NCBI GenBank assembly: GCA_905234625.1
Contig: CAJOIC010000010.1
Span: 1-64,000, forward strand
Direction of reading: 5' to 3'
DNA: 64,000 nt
Source of the DNA: an uncultured Oscillospiraceae bacterium
Lineage (GTDB): Bacteria > Bacillota > Clostridia > Oscillospirales > Oscillospiraceae
The notes under the pieces were generated by a model. It was not told the origin of the DNA. It saw only the letters and a list, made by a program, of their open reading frames with translations, and did not search any database. Shown here piece after piece: positions 11,706 to 21,525 of this stretch; within the stretch, counting starts at the first letter, position 1, and each line of letters starts with the position of its first letter. The position numbers and the translations under genes are program-made.

Positions 11706-12641
11706 CCACCATTTTTTCTTTTTCATGTACACGATCATGAACACCACAACGGCGGCGCTGAGGGCCAACACGGCGGGGATGCCGTACTGCCATTTCAGCA
11801 TGGGCATGTTCACGAAGTTCATGCCGAACCAGCCGGTGATGAGGGTCAGGGGCATGAAGATGGAGCTGATGACGGTCAGGACCTTCATGGTGTTGTTGAG
11901 GTTCACGTCCAGCGTGGACTGATACGCCTCCCGGAGCTGGAGCACATTGTCCCCCAGCATGGTGACGTTCTGCATGAGGCGTTCGGCCTTGTCCCGGAAG
12001 ATGCGGAAGTACAGCAGTCCCGCCTCGGCAAAGAGGTCGTTCTCGTTGTTCAGGAGCTCCTGGGCGATGTCCATGAACTGTACGTAGTAGTTGCGCAGAT
12101 ACAACAGATCCGTCTTATACCCCAGCAGAGCCCGGTTGAAGTCCTCCTCCACCTCGCCCTCGAAGATGCTCTCCTCCAGCTTGTGGATATTGAACTCCAG
12201 GTCCTCCAGCACCCGGTTGTCCCGGGCGATGATGCTGTCCAGGAAGGCGTACACCAGCCGCTCCAGGGACACCGTGGAGGCGGGATAGCGGTTCAGGGCG
12301 CTCTTGAAGTTCGTGGAGGTGCTCATATCCCGGTCGTACACGTCCACCACCAGGAAGAAGTTCTTCTTCACATACACCGCCACGCAGTCCTCGTCGTCCT
12401 GGGGGTGCTTGGCGTCCGTCACGGTGATGGTGGAGAAGCAGTAGTCCTCGTACACCGCGATACTGGAGCGGAAATACCGCCGTTCCTCCTGGCACTGGTC
12501 CAGGGTGGCCTTGGAGAAGCCGAACTTCCGGTAGCAGTCCTTCAGCCGGGACAGGGTGATATATCCGGCGGTGATGCGCTCCGGGTCGATATTCCTCTCG
12601 TCGATGAGTTTCATGCCGGACGGCCCGAATTCATAGAACAT
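11703..12641 (-). CDS. corA: CorA-family divalent cation transporter
   Basis: C-terminal two TM helices with FGMNF (GMN) motif; start taken at MFYEFGPSG. Confidence 0.88.
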   Translation of the reverse strand: MFYEFGPSGMKLIDERNIDPERITAGYITLSRLKDCYRKFGFSKATLDQCQEERRYFRSSIAVYEDYCFSTITVTDAKHPQDDEDCVAVYVKKNFFLVVDVYDRDMSTSTNFKSALNRYPASTVSLERLVYAFLDSIIARDNRVLEDLEFNIHKLEESIFEGEVEEDFNRALLGYKTDLLYLRNYYVQFMDIAQELLNNENDLFAEAGLLYFRIFRDKAERLMQNVTMLGDNVLQLREAYQSTLDVNLNNTMKVLTVISSIFMPLTLITGWFGMNFVNMPMLKWQYGIPAVLALSAAVVVFMIVYMKKKKWW

Positions 12642-12778
12642 AGCATCACCTTCCAAACCTTATCGAGAATCAGAACCGCTGAGAGATTTTGTTCCCCGGC
12701 AAAGATGTTTTTTCGCAGGCGTACCGCGAGTACGTCAAGAAAAATCAGCGAAGCATGGGGGCAAAAGAGCCAGCGCGT

Positions 12779-14179
12779 TCATATTTTATGCCACTTTACA
12801 CCCTGCGGCGTATCCTCCAGGATGATGCCCCGGGCCTTGAGCTCGTCGCGGATGCGGTCCGCCTCCGCCCAGTTCTTGGCCTTACGGGCGGCCTGACGGG
12901 CGGCGATCATCTCCTCGATCTCCGCGTCCAGGGAGCTCTCCTCTCCGAAGGGGATGCCCAGCACGCCGCACAGCTCCAGGAAGATGTCCCGGCAGCCAGC
13001 CGCCAGAGCCTTGGTGGGATCGGCGGCGGGGGATACCGCGGCGTTCACGTCCCGGACCAGTTCGAATATGACAGATACGCCGTCGGCGGTATTGAAGTCG
13101 TCGTCCATGACCTCAATGAAGCGATCCCGGTACTTGCCGAGCCCCGCGATAAACGCGGCGTCCGCCTCGGACAGCGCGCCGTCCCGGCCGTTTTCCGCGA
13201 AGAAATCCAGGTTCTCCTTGGCGGTCCTGAGGCGCTCCAGGGCGTTTCCGGACTGCTCCAGGATATCCGCAGAGTAGTTCAGCGGGGAGCGGTAGTGGCT
13301 CATGAGCATGAACAGGCGGATGCAGTCATAGCCATATACCGCCGCGGCCTCCCGGACGGTGAAGAAGTTGCCGAGGGATTTCGACATCTTCTTGTTATCT
13401 ACGTTGATGAAGCCGTTATGGAGCCAGTAGTTCACGAACTTCACGCCGTTGGCCGCCTCGGACTGGGCGATCTCGTTCTCGTGGTGGGGGAAGGCCAGGT
13501 CCATGCCGCCGGCGTGGATGTCGATGGTCTTGCCCAGGTAGCGGTTCGACATGGCGGAGCACTCGATATGCCAGCCGGGCCGGCCCATGCCCCAGGGGGA
13601 CTCCCAGGCGGGCTCGCCGGGCTTGGCGGCCTTCCAGAGGGCGAAGTCCATGGGGTTTTCCTTGATATCGTTCACCTCGATACGGGCGCCGGCCTGGAGC
13701 TCCTCGAGATTCTGATGGCTGAGCTTTCCGTAGTCGGCGAACTTCAGCGTGCGGTAATACACGTCCCCGTCCTTCTCGTAGGCGTAGCCTTTTTCGATGA
13801 GGGTCTCGATGATCTCGATGATCTGGGGGATATTCTCGGTCGCCTTGGGGTGGACGGTGGCCTCCCGGACGCCCAGGGCCTTCACGTCGGTCCAGTATTC
13901 GGCGATGTACTTCTCCGCCACCTCCGCGGAGGAGATGCCCTCCTCGTTGGCGCGCTTGATGATCTTGTCGTCCACATCCGTGAAGTTCTGCACGAAGGTC
14001 ACGTCGTAGCCCCGGTACTCGAGATACCGGCGCAGGACGTCGAACATGATGATGGGACGGGCGTTGCCCACGTGGATGTAGTTGTACACCGTGGGACCGC
14101 AGCAATACATGCGGACCTTCCCCTCCTCGATGGGGACGAACTCTTCCTTCCGCATGGTCATATCGTTGTAGAATTGCAT
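12779..14179 (-). CDS. cysS: Cysteinyl-tRNA synthetase
   Basis: [16 protein letters not shown] and KMSKSLGNF motifs. Confidence 0.97.
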   Translation of the reverse strand: MQFYNDMTMRKEEFVPIEEGKVRMYCCGPTVYNYIHVGNARPIIMFDVLRRYLEYRGYDVTFVQNFTDVDDKIIKRANEEGISSAEVAEKYIAEYWTDVKALGVREATVHPKATENIPQIIEIIETLIEKGYAYEKDGDVYYRTLKFADYGKLSHQNLEELQAGARIEVNDIKENPMDFALWKAAKPGEPAWESPWGMGRPGWHIECSAMSNRYLGKTIDIHAGGMDLAFPHHENEIAQSEAANGVKFVNYWLHNGFINVDNKKMSKSLGNFFTVREAAAVYGYDCIRLFMLMSHYRSPLNYSADILEQSGNALERLRTAKENLDFFAENGRDGALSEADAAFIAGLGKYRDRFIEVMDDDFNTADGVSVIFELVRDVNAAVSPAADPTKALAAGCRDIFLELCGVLGIPFGEESSLDAEIEEMIAARQAARKAKNWAEADRIRDELKARGIILEDTPQGVKWHKI

Positions 14180-14262
14180 GATCTATTCTCCTTCGTTGTC
14201 GTTCGTGAACCGAAACGTGATCGTACTACCATGACATCATATTCACGGCGGCGGAAAAAGGT

Positions 14263-15564
14263 TTATACGGCTTCCCCCGTCAGACAGCCGTTCTCCGCCC
14301 CGGTGATCCGCACCCGGACAAAGTCCCCGGGCGCCGCCTCCCCCGAGAAATACACCTGCTCGTCGATGTCCGGGGAGTCGGCGTAGCGCCGCCCGACCCA
14401 GAGTCCGTCTTCCATGCCCTCACAGAGGATATCGAAGATACAGCCGATCTGACGCCGGTCGTATTCGTCCATGATGCGGTTCTGGAGCGCCATGACCCTG
14501 TCCCGGCGCGCCTCGGCCTCCTCGGTGGTGCATCGGTCCGTCATGACCGCGGCGTCGGTGCCCTCCTGCGGAGAGTACACAAAAACGCCCGCCCGTTCGA
14601 GGCGGTTCTCCTCCAGGAAATCCATGAGCTCCGTAAGCTCCTCCTCCCCCTCGCCGGGCAGGCCGACGATGAGGCTCGTGCGCAGCACCACCTCCGGGAT
14701 CCGGTCCCGGAGCTTCCGGATGAGGGCTTCGATGGAGGCCTTGGTCTCCGGACGGCGCATCCGCCGCAGGATACTGTCGTTCACATGCTGGATGGGCATG
14801 TCGAGATACTTCACGATCTTCTTCTCCGACGCGATGAGGTCGATGAGCTCGTCCGTCATCTCGTGGGGATAGAGGTAGTGGAGCCGGATCCACCGGATGC
14901 CCTCGATCTGCGAGAGCTCCCGGAGCAGCGTGCAGAGGGTGGTGCCGTCCCGGAAGTCCTTCCCGTAGTGGGTCAGGTTCTGGGCCACCAGAATGAGCTC
15001 CTTCACGCCGCCCTCCGCCAGGGCCCTTGCCTCCCGCACCACGGCCTCCACGGGCCGGGAGCGGTACCTGCCCCGGATGGAGGGGATGACGCAGTAGGCG
15101 CAGCGATTGTCGCAGCCGTCCGCGGCCTTGATGTAGGCCCAGGCGGGGCCGGTGGAAATGGCCCGGTCCAGCTCCGGCAGGGGGGCGTTCTTGTCCAGGA
15201 ACCGGGCGAAATGCGTCTCCCCGGATTCCAGCGCCTCCACGATGTCCGGGAAGCTCCCCGTGCCCAGCACGGCGTCGATCTCAGGAAGCTCCCGCAGGAT
15301 ATCCCCCTGGTACCGCTGGGGCAGACAGCCCGTCACTACCAGGCGGCGCAGGGAGCCGGTGTTTTTCAGCTCCGCCAGCTCCAGGATGGCGTCGATGGCC
15401 TCCTGCTGGGCGGCCTCGATGAAGGCGCAGGTATTCACCACCGCGGCCTCGGCCTCGGCGGGATCGTCCACGATCTCATGCCCGGCGGCGGTAACGAGCG
15501 CCACCATCTGCTCGGAGTCTATGAGGTTTTTCGCGCATCCCAGGGATGTGAATGATACTTTCAT
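14263..15564 (-). CDS. rimO: Ribosomal protein S12 methylthiotransferase RimO
   Basis: MKVSFTSLGCAKNLIDSE; radical SAM CDNRCAYCVIP; TRAM-like C-terminus. Confidence 0.94.
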   Translation of the reverse strand: MKVSFTSLGCAKNLIDSEQMVALVTAAGHEIVDDPAEAEAAVVNTCAFIEAAQQEAIDAILELAELKNTGSLRRLVVTGCLPQRYQGDILRELPEIDAVLGTGSFPDIVEALESGETHFARFLDKNAPLPELDRAISTGPAWAYIKAADGCDNRCAYCVIPSIRGRYRSRPVEAVVREARALAEGGVKELILVAQNLTHYGKDFRDGTTLCTLLRELSQIEGIRWIRLHYLYPHEMTDELIDLIASEKKIVKYLDMPIQHVNDSILRRMRRPETKASIEALIRKLRDRIPEVVLRTSLIVGLPGEGEEELTELMDFLEENRLERAGVFVYSPQEGTDAAVMTDRCTTEEAEARRDRVMALQNRIMDEYDRRQIGCIFDILCEGMEDGLWVGRRYADSPDIDEQVYFSGEAAPGDFVRVRITGAENGCLTGEAV

Positions 15565-15600
15565 GCTTTTCCTCGTCTTTTAGACGTAAGCCCGTCCTTC

Positions 15601-15648
15601 GTTGCCGGGCGCAAATACCCCGGTCGACTGAGCCGTCAGTGCGAATTC
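15601..15648. repeat. Structured intergenic repeat, copy A
   Basis: GTTGCCGGGCGCA...ACTGA-GCCG-TCAGT-GCGAATT, overlapping recX stop. Confidence 0.6.
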
Positions 15649-16201
15649 AATAATCGTCCTTATCCGCGCCGAAGCGGACCAGGGCCGCCCGGATGTCGTC
15701 CCAGGAATAGCCCTTGCGATAGAGGAAATTCGCCGCCTTGTCCCGCTCTCTGCGGTCCGAGGGGTCCTTTCCCCGGAGCTTCGACGCCAGGAGCCGGTCG
15801 ATGGCGCCGGTATCCTCGGGAAGCTCCTCCATGGCGTCGTCCCACAGCTCCTTGGGCACCCCCCGGTGGATGAACTCCGTGCGGATGCGGCCCGGTCCAT
15901 AACCCATGGCGGCGTAGTGCCGGACGATGCTCCCGGCGTACTCCGGGTCATTTATGAAGCCGTAATCCACGCACAGGGCGATCACGGTGTCGATATCCGC
16001 CTCCGACGCGCCCTTTGCCCGGAGCTTGTCCCGCACTTCCTTTTCGGAGTGGGGACGCTTGAGATACTCCACGGCCCATCGCTTCGCCCGCTCCAGAGGC
16101 GATTGCTCCGGGGTTTTTTCCCGGCCCATGGCCCGCTCGGTCTCCTCCGCGGGGTCGTTCAGCACCGAACGGACCGTATATCGGTCTCTCTCCGGCGGCA
16201 T
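15647..16201 (-). CDS. recX: Regulatory protein RecX
   Basis: Tandem three-helix repeats (YLKRPHSEKEVRDKLRAKGASEADID...), immediately downstream of recA with 1-nt overlap. Confidence 0.9.
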   Translation of the reverse strand: MPPERDRYTVRSVLNDPAEETERAMGREKTPEQSPLERAKRWAVEYLKRPHSEKEVRDKLRAKGASEADIDTVIALCVDYGFINDPEYAGSIVRHYAAMGYGPGRIRTEFIHRGVPKELWDDAMEELPEDTGAIDRLLASKLRGKDPSDRRERDKAANFLYRKGYSWDDIRAALVRFGADKDDY

Positions 16202-17313
16202 TATTCGCCGCTGCCGTCGTCAAAATCGTCGGCGGAGACGTCGATGGCCCGGCCCGCGGCCTTAGCGGCCTTCAGCGCCTGGGGGCTCATGAGCTTATAA
16301 GCGTTCTCCCTAATTGACGCCTCCAGCTCGTCGGCCTTGTCGGGATTCTCCATGAGGAACTCCTTGACGCTCTCCCGGCCCTGGATGCGCTCGCCGCAGA
16401 CGGTGAACCAGGCCCCGGCCTTCTCGATGAGCTCCAGGCGCACGCCCAGGTCCACGATCTCGCCGATCTTGGAGATGCCCTCGCCGTAGACCACGTCGAA
16501 CTGGGCCTCCTTGAAGGGGGGCGCGACCTTGTTCTTCACGATCTTCACCCGGGTGCGGTTGCCCACCATCTCGTCGCCGGACTTGATGGTCTCCACCCGA
16601 CGCACATCCAGGCGGACGCTGGAATAGTATTTCAGCGCGCGGCCGCCGGGGGTGGTCTCGGGGTTGCCGTACATGACGCCGATCTTCTCGCGCAGCTGAT
16701 TGATGAAGATGACGATGGTGTTGGTCTTGGACACGATGCCCGCCAGCTTCCGCAGGGCCTGGCTCATGAGCCGGGCCAGCACGCCCACGGAGGAGTCGCC
16801 CATCTCGCCCTCCAGCTCCGAGCGGGGCAGCAGCGCCGCCACGGAGTCCACCACGATCACGTCGATGGCGCCGGAGCGGACCAGGGCCTCGGTGATCTGC
16901 AGGGCCTGCTCCGCGGTGTCCGGCTGGGAGATGAGGAGGTTGTCGATATCCACGCCCACCGCCCGGGCATACGCGGGTTCCAGAGCGTGCTCCACGTCGA
17001 TGTACGCGGCCTCGCCGCCGCCCTTCTGGGCGGAGGCTACGATGTGCAGGGCCAGGGTGGTCTTGCCGCTGGCCTCGGGGCCGTAGATCTCCACGATGCG
17101 CCCTCTGGGGACGCCGCCGATGCCCAGGGCGATGTCCAGGCCCAGGGAGCCCGTGGGGATCGCCTCCACGTTCACGGGGATATCCTCGCCGAGGCGCATG
17201 ATGGCGCCCTTGCCGTAATCCTTCTCGATCTGATGCAGCGCCGTCTCCAGCGCCTTCTTCTTGTCAGCCGCCTGTCCCACCGGGGTGATGGGCGCTTTCT
17301 TGTTGGTAGCCAT
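16201..17313 (-). CDS. recA: Recombinase RecA
   Basis: [13 protein letters not shown] Walker [35 protein letters not shown]. Confidence 0.98.
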   Translation of the reverse strand: MATNKKAPITPVGQAADKKKALETALHQIEKDYGKGAIMRLGEDIPVNVEAIPTGSLGLDIALGIGGVPRGRIVEIYGPEASGKTTLALHIVASAQKGGGEAAYIDVEHALEPAYARAVGVDIDNLLISQPDTAEQALQITEALVRSGAIDVIVVDSVAALLPRSELEGEMGDSSVGVLARLMSQALRKLAGIVSKTNTIVIFINQLREKIGVMYGNPETTPGGRALKYYSSVRLDVRRVETIKSGDEMVGNRTRVKIVKNKVAPPFKEAQFDVVYGEGISKIGEIVDLGVRLELIEKAGAWFTVCGERIQGRESVKEFLMENPDKADELEASIRENAYKLMSPQALKAAKAAGRAIDVSADDFDDGSGE

Positions 17314-17346
17314 ATCTCTCTCCTTCTCGGCTGATCCCGCAGCCGC

Positions 17347-18222
17347 TTATTCTTCTTTTCCGGGGGCCAGGTGTCCCACGATGATCCGGTCGGTCCCGCC
17401 AGCGTCCCGGAGGGCGGAGATACCGGAAAAGCCCGCCGCCTTCAGGAGCGACTGCACCGTCTCGGACTGTCCCTCCCCGATCTCCAGCATAATCGTACCG
17501 CTGTCCTTTAAAACGGACTTCCACAGGGATATCACCGGGCGGATGATATCGAGGCCGTCCTCGCCGCCGTCCAGGGCCAGCACCGGCTCATAATCCCGGA
17601 CGGAGGCGTCCAGGGTCATGATCTCCGCCGTGGGGACGTAGGGGGCGTTGCAGGCCAGGAGATCGAATTTCCCCAGCAGCATGGGGGGCTTCTGGGTGGC
17701 GTCCGCATCGATGCACATGACCCGGGTGTCCAGACGGTTCTTCTGGACGTTCCGGCGGCAGACGGAGAGGGCGTTCCTGTCGTTATCCACCAGGATCACC
17801 TTGGACCCGGGCATTTTCACCGCCAGGGCGCAGCCTATGCAGCCGGATCCGGCGCACAGGTCCAGGATCCGGGGGCTGCCGTTGCGGCCCTCGAAGAGCT
17901 TGATGGCCGCCTCCACCAGGATCTCCGTGTCCGGCCGGGGGATGAGCACGTCCCGGGTGATCTCCAGGGGCACACCGTAGAACTCCCAGGCCCCGGTGAT
18001 ATACGCCACGGGCTCCCCCTCCAGCCGCCGCCGGATCATGTCCTGCACGGTCTGGTCAAAGCCGGACACCGCGTACAGGGGCAGATCCCGCATCAGCTGG
18101 GCCACGGTCTTTCCCGCGGCCTGTGCCACCATCAGCCGGGCCTCCATGCCGTAGGCCTCCACGCCCGCGTCCCGCAGGGCGCGGCGGGTGGCGATATAGA
18201 TGTCGTTATATGTCTTTGCCAT
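17347..18222 (-). CDS. prmC: Release factor glutamine methyltransferase with NAPY motif
   Basis: PrmC N-terminal domain, LIPRPDTEILVE, DLCAGSGCIG, CNAPYVP. Confidence 0.88.
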   Translation of the reverse strand: MAKTYNDIYIATRRALRDAGVEAYGMEARLMVAQAAGKTVAQLMRDLPLYAVSGFDQTVQDMIRRRLEGEPVAYITGAWEFYGVPLEITRDVLIPRPDTEILVEAAIKLFEGRNGSPRILDLCAGSGCIGCALAVKMPGSKVILVDNDRNALSVCRRNVQKNRLDTRVMCIDADATQKPPMLLGKFDLLACNAPYVPTAEIMTLDASVRDYEPVLALDGGEDGLDIIRPVISLWKSVLKDSGTIMLEIGEGQSETVQSLLKAAGFSGISALRDAGGTDRIIVGHLAPGKEE

Positions 18223-18255
18223 AGCTCATTTCTCTGTCTCTTCAGCGCCGCCGGG

Positions 18256-19224
18256 TCAGAGGGCGTCCGCGCCCTGCACGTCGGGGATCACCAGCTTGAG
18301 GGCGGTGATGGCCACCTCGATCATGGAATCGTCCGGCTCCTTGGTGGTGATATGCTGCAGCTGCTTCCCCGGCCAGGAGAGGACCCGGGCGAAGGCCAGG
18401 TCGTCGTGCCGGCCCAGCCAGCGGTTGAGCTCATAGGTCAGGGCCACCACCACCGGCAGCAGGCACAGCTTCAGGAGCATCCGCAGGAAGACGTTGTCCA
18501 CCCCCAGAAAGGCGTTCACAAGGATGAACACGAAGATGGAGATGATGGCCACCACCAGGATGAAGCTGGTGCCGCAGCGGGGATGGAAGCGGCTCTGCTT
18601 CCGCACGTTCTCCACGGTGAGCTCCTCCCGGTGCTCGTAGCAGAAGATGGTCTTGTGCTCCGCGCCGTGATAGGAGAACAGGCGCTTTATGTCCTTCATC
18701 TGGCTGACGCCGTACATGTACGCCAGCAGGATCACGATCTTCACGACGCCCTCCAGGAGGGTCCGCAGGCCGTCGTGCCCCTCCCGCAGGCCGGGGATGA
18801 GACCGACAAGCAGCGTGGGCAGGAAGATGAAGAGCCCCACCGCCAGGGCCAGACCCATCACCATGGCGATGCCGATGATGATCTTCTCCGCCTTCTCGGA
18901 GCCCACCTTCTCCTCGATCCACTGATCCAGCTTGGAGGGCTCCTCCTGCTCCTCCTCGGGCAGGAAGGAGGCGGAATAGGTCAGGGCCTTCATGCCCTTG
19001 GCCATACTGTCGATGAAGTTCACCACGCCCCGGATGAAGGGCCAGCCCAGCCAGGGGTGCTTTTCCTTGATGAGGTGGAGCTCCTCCACCTTCGTGACGA
19101 GGTCGCCGTCCTGGTTGCGGATGACGATGGACTGCTTATCCACGCCGCGCATGAGGATGCCCTCGATGAGGGCCTGTCCGCCGATGGATGTGCGGAAGGC
19201 GCCGCAGCTCTGTTCTTTTGCCAT
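18256..19224 (-). CDS. DUF1385 (YqhQ-like) membrane protein
   Basis: GGQALIEGILMRG N-terminus, YHGAEHKTIFCYEH, SRFHPRCGTSF. Confidence 0.92.
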   Translation of the reverse strand: MAKEQSCGAFRTSIGGQALIEGILMRGVDKQSIVIRNQDGDLVTKVEELHLIKEKHPWLGWPFIRGVVNFIDSMAKGMKALTYSASFLPEEEQEEPSKLDQWIEEKVGSEKAEKIIIGIAMVMGLALAVGLFIFLPTLLVGLIPGLREGHDGLRTLLEGVVKIVILLAYMYGVSQMKDIKRLFSYHGAEHKTIFCYEHREELTVENVRKQSRFHPRCGTSFILVVAIISIFVFILVNAFLGVDNVFLRMLLKLCLLPVVVALTYELNRWLGRHDDLAFARVLSWPGKQLQHITTKEPDDSMIEVAITALKLVIPDVQGADAL

Positions 19225-19282
19225 AGTCAGTAATCGGACCTTTCTGTGTATGTTTCAGGATGACTGTCGTGATCGGGCGCAG

Positions 19283-20722
19283 TTATATGGTGAGGTCCTT
19301 CTCGTTCATCACCGGGAGCATCACGGTCACGATAAGGCCGGACTTGCCGTCCGCCGCGTTTTCCAGCTCCAGCTTGCCCTTGTGCCGGGACACGATCTCA
19401 TCGCACACGGACAGGCCGATGCCGCTGCCTCTCTCCTTGCCGCTGCCCTTGTAGAACTTCTTCTTGACGAAGGGCAGCTCGTTTTCCGGGATGCCGGGGC
19501 CGAAGTCCCGGAACCGGATGACCACCCAGCTGTCCGTGGCACCGACGGTGACCACGATGCGTCCGCTCTGGCGGCCGTATTTCGCGGCGTTGTCCATGAT
19601 GTTCAGGAACACCTGCTTGAGCCGCTCCGGGTCCCCCAGGATGAGGGGCATGTCCTTGGCCGGGGGCGTATAGTCCACGGTGATGCCCTCCTGGGTCAGG
19701 AGCTTGCCGTAAGTGAAGATGGCGTCCTCCAGCTCCCCGGCCACGTCCAGGGGGGCCACGTTCAGGTTGAACCGACCGTCCTGGATGCGGGTGAACTCCA
19801 GAAGCTCCTCCACCATCTTGGTGAGTCGGGCGGACTCCTTGGCAATGATGGCGATGCCCCGCTGGGAATCGTCGGAGATGGTCTCGTCGTAGGCCAGGGT
19901 CTCCGACCAGCCGGTGATGGCGGTGAGGGGCGTCCTCAGCTCATGAGACACCCGGGAGATGAACTCCGTCTGCATCCGCTCCGTCTCGCCGATCTTCGAG
20001 CTCATCTCGTTGATGGCGTCGGTGAGGTCGCCGATCTCGTCGTCGTGCTTTTTCTGGGCCTGGATGCCGTAGGACCCCTCGGCGATGCGCCGGGCCAGGG
20101 CCGTCAGCTCCACAAGAGGCTCCGTCACCGTCCGGATGAAATACATGTTGGACAGGACCACCGCCAGGATGACGAGAAGCCCCACCCCTCCGGCCACGGC
20201 GGATACCCGCCGGACCTGCCTGTCCGCCAGACGGAGGCTCGTCACATACCGCATGGCCCCGATGACCGAGCCGTCCCCGGTGAGGAGGGGCGCCGTCACG
20301 GCCATGACCTTCTCCTGCGTGCCGGCCCGGCGGCCGGTCCAGGAGCCGATGGTCTTCTCCGTCAGGGCGGTCTCCACGTCCGGAGTGCCGGGGGTAGTGC
20401 CGGCGGAGAAGCCGTAGCTGGAGACCTCCACCATGCCCCGGGCGTTCACGAACTGGAGGGCGATGGTGTCCTTGTCCTCAAAGCTCTCCGTGTAGCGGTA
20501 GGCGCTCTGGTAGTACTCGCCGTAGGTCCCGGACATATACCCCGTAAAGAAGTTGGAGGCGGACTCTGCCTTAGCGGTGAGGCCCATGCGGACGGCGCTG
20601 TAATAGTAGCTGCGCACGCCCAGGGCGAAGACCACGGTGAAGAGCACCACGATGGCGGCGGTCAGCAGTATGCCGGAGCGGAGCCAGCGCATCCGCAGCC
20701 CCCGCACCTGTTTTACCTTCAC
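19283..20722 (-). CDS. HAMP-domain sensor histidine kinase
   Basis: SHELRTPLTAITGWSE H-box, NIMDNAAKYG N-box, GSGIGLSVCDEIV G-box. Confidence 0.95.
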   Translation of the reverse strand: MKVKQVRGLRMRWLRSGILLTAAIVVLFTVVFALGVRSYYYSAVRMGLTAKAESASNFFTGYMSGTYGEYYQSAYRYTESFEDKDTIALQFVNARGMVEVSSYGFSAGTTPGTPDVETALTEKTIGSWTGRRAGTQEKVMAVTAPLLTGDGSVIGAMRYVTSLRLADRQVRRVSAVAGGVGLLVILAVVLSNMYFIRTVTEPLVELTALARRIAEGSYGIQAQKKHDDEIGDLTDAINEMSSKIGETERMQTEFISRVSHELRTPLTAITGWSETLAYDETISDDSQRGIAIIAKESARLTKMVEELLEFTRIQDGRFNLNVAPLDVAGELEDAIFTYGKLLTQEGITVDYTPPAKDMPLILGDPERLKQVFLNIMDNAAKYGRQSGRIVVTVGATDSWVVIRFRDFGPGIPENELPFVKKKFYKGSGKERGSGIGLSVCDEIVSRHKGKLELENAADGKSGLIVTVMLPVMNEKDLTI

Positions 20723-20774
20723 GGCGTCTCACCTCCTGATAGTTCAAAATCTTCCCGATCCGCTGCCAGGGTAA

Positions 20775-20822
20775 CGTTACCGGGCGCAGTAAGCTCGGAC
20801 TATTGATCAGTCCGTGCGAATT
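20775..20822. repeat. Structured intergenic repeat, copy B
   Basis: GTTACCGGGCGCAGTAAGCT-CGGACT-ATTGATC-AGTCCG-TGCGAATT, overlapping response-regulator stop codon. Confidence 0.65.
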
Positions 20823-21510
20823 AAAAACCCCATTTATAGCCGTAGCCCCAGACAGTTGTTATATATGTCGGGATGGTGCTGTTATCCTCGATCTTGATGC
20901 GCAGACGGCGGATGTTCACGTCCACGATCTTCAGCTCGCCGAAGTAATCCCGGCCCCAGACGGCGTTCAGGATATCCTCCCGGGACAGGGCCCGGCCGGG
21001 GTTGTCCATGAAGAGCTTCATGATGGAGTACTCGATCTGGGTGAGCTTGATGCGCTCGCCGTTCTTCTCCAGGGTGCGGTTGCGGGTATTCAGGCGGAAG
21101 GGCCCGTGCCGCAGCTCCCCGGCGTCCTCCTGGACGTCGTCGTTCCCCGTGCGGCGGAACAGGGCGTCCACCCGGGCGTTCAGCTCCGCGGGGGAGAAGG
21201 GCTTCGTCACATAGTCGTCCGCGCCGGTCATGAGGCCCGTGACCTTGTCCATCTCCTGGGCCTTGGCGGTGAGCATGATGATACCGATCTTCGAGTCGCT
21301 GGCGCGGATGCGGCGGCAGACCTCGAAGCCGTCGATATCCGGCAGCATGACGTCCAGCAGGGCGACCTTGATATCCGGGTTCTGCTTGAGCTGCTCCAGG
21401 GCCTGCTCGCCGGTCTCCGCCTCGATGGGCTCATACCCGGAGCGCTTGAGGTTGATGACCACGAAGCTGCGGATGCTGGACTCGTCCTCCAGGACCAAAA
21501 CCTTTTTCAT
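20821..21510 (-). CDS. OmpR/PhoB-family response regulator
   Basis: Receiver DVMLPDIDGFEV, K at TKPF, winged-helix C-terminus TVWGYGYKW. Confidence 0.95.
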   Translation of the reverse strand: MKKVLVLEDESSIRSFVVINLKRSGYEPIEAETGEQALEQLKQNPDIKVALLDVMLPDIDGFEVCRRIRASDSKIGIIMLTAKAQEMDKVTGLMTGADDYVTKPFSPAELNARVDALFRRTGNDDVQEDAGELRHGPFRLNTRNRTLEKNGERIKLTQIEYSIMKLFMDNPGRALSREDILNAVWGRDYFGELKIVDVNIRRLRIKIEDNSTIPTYITTVWGYGYKWGF

Positions 21511-21525
21511 ATCGTTACTGCCTCC

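Noticed and set aside
14180-14262. T-box riboswitch upstream of cysS or other aminoacyl-tRNA synthetase genes
   Set aside because: No T-box UGG-N bulge sequence or long leader seen upstream of cysS, glnS or valS.
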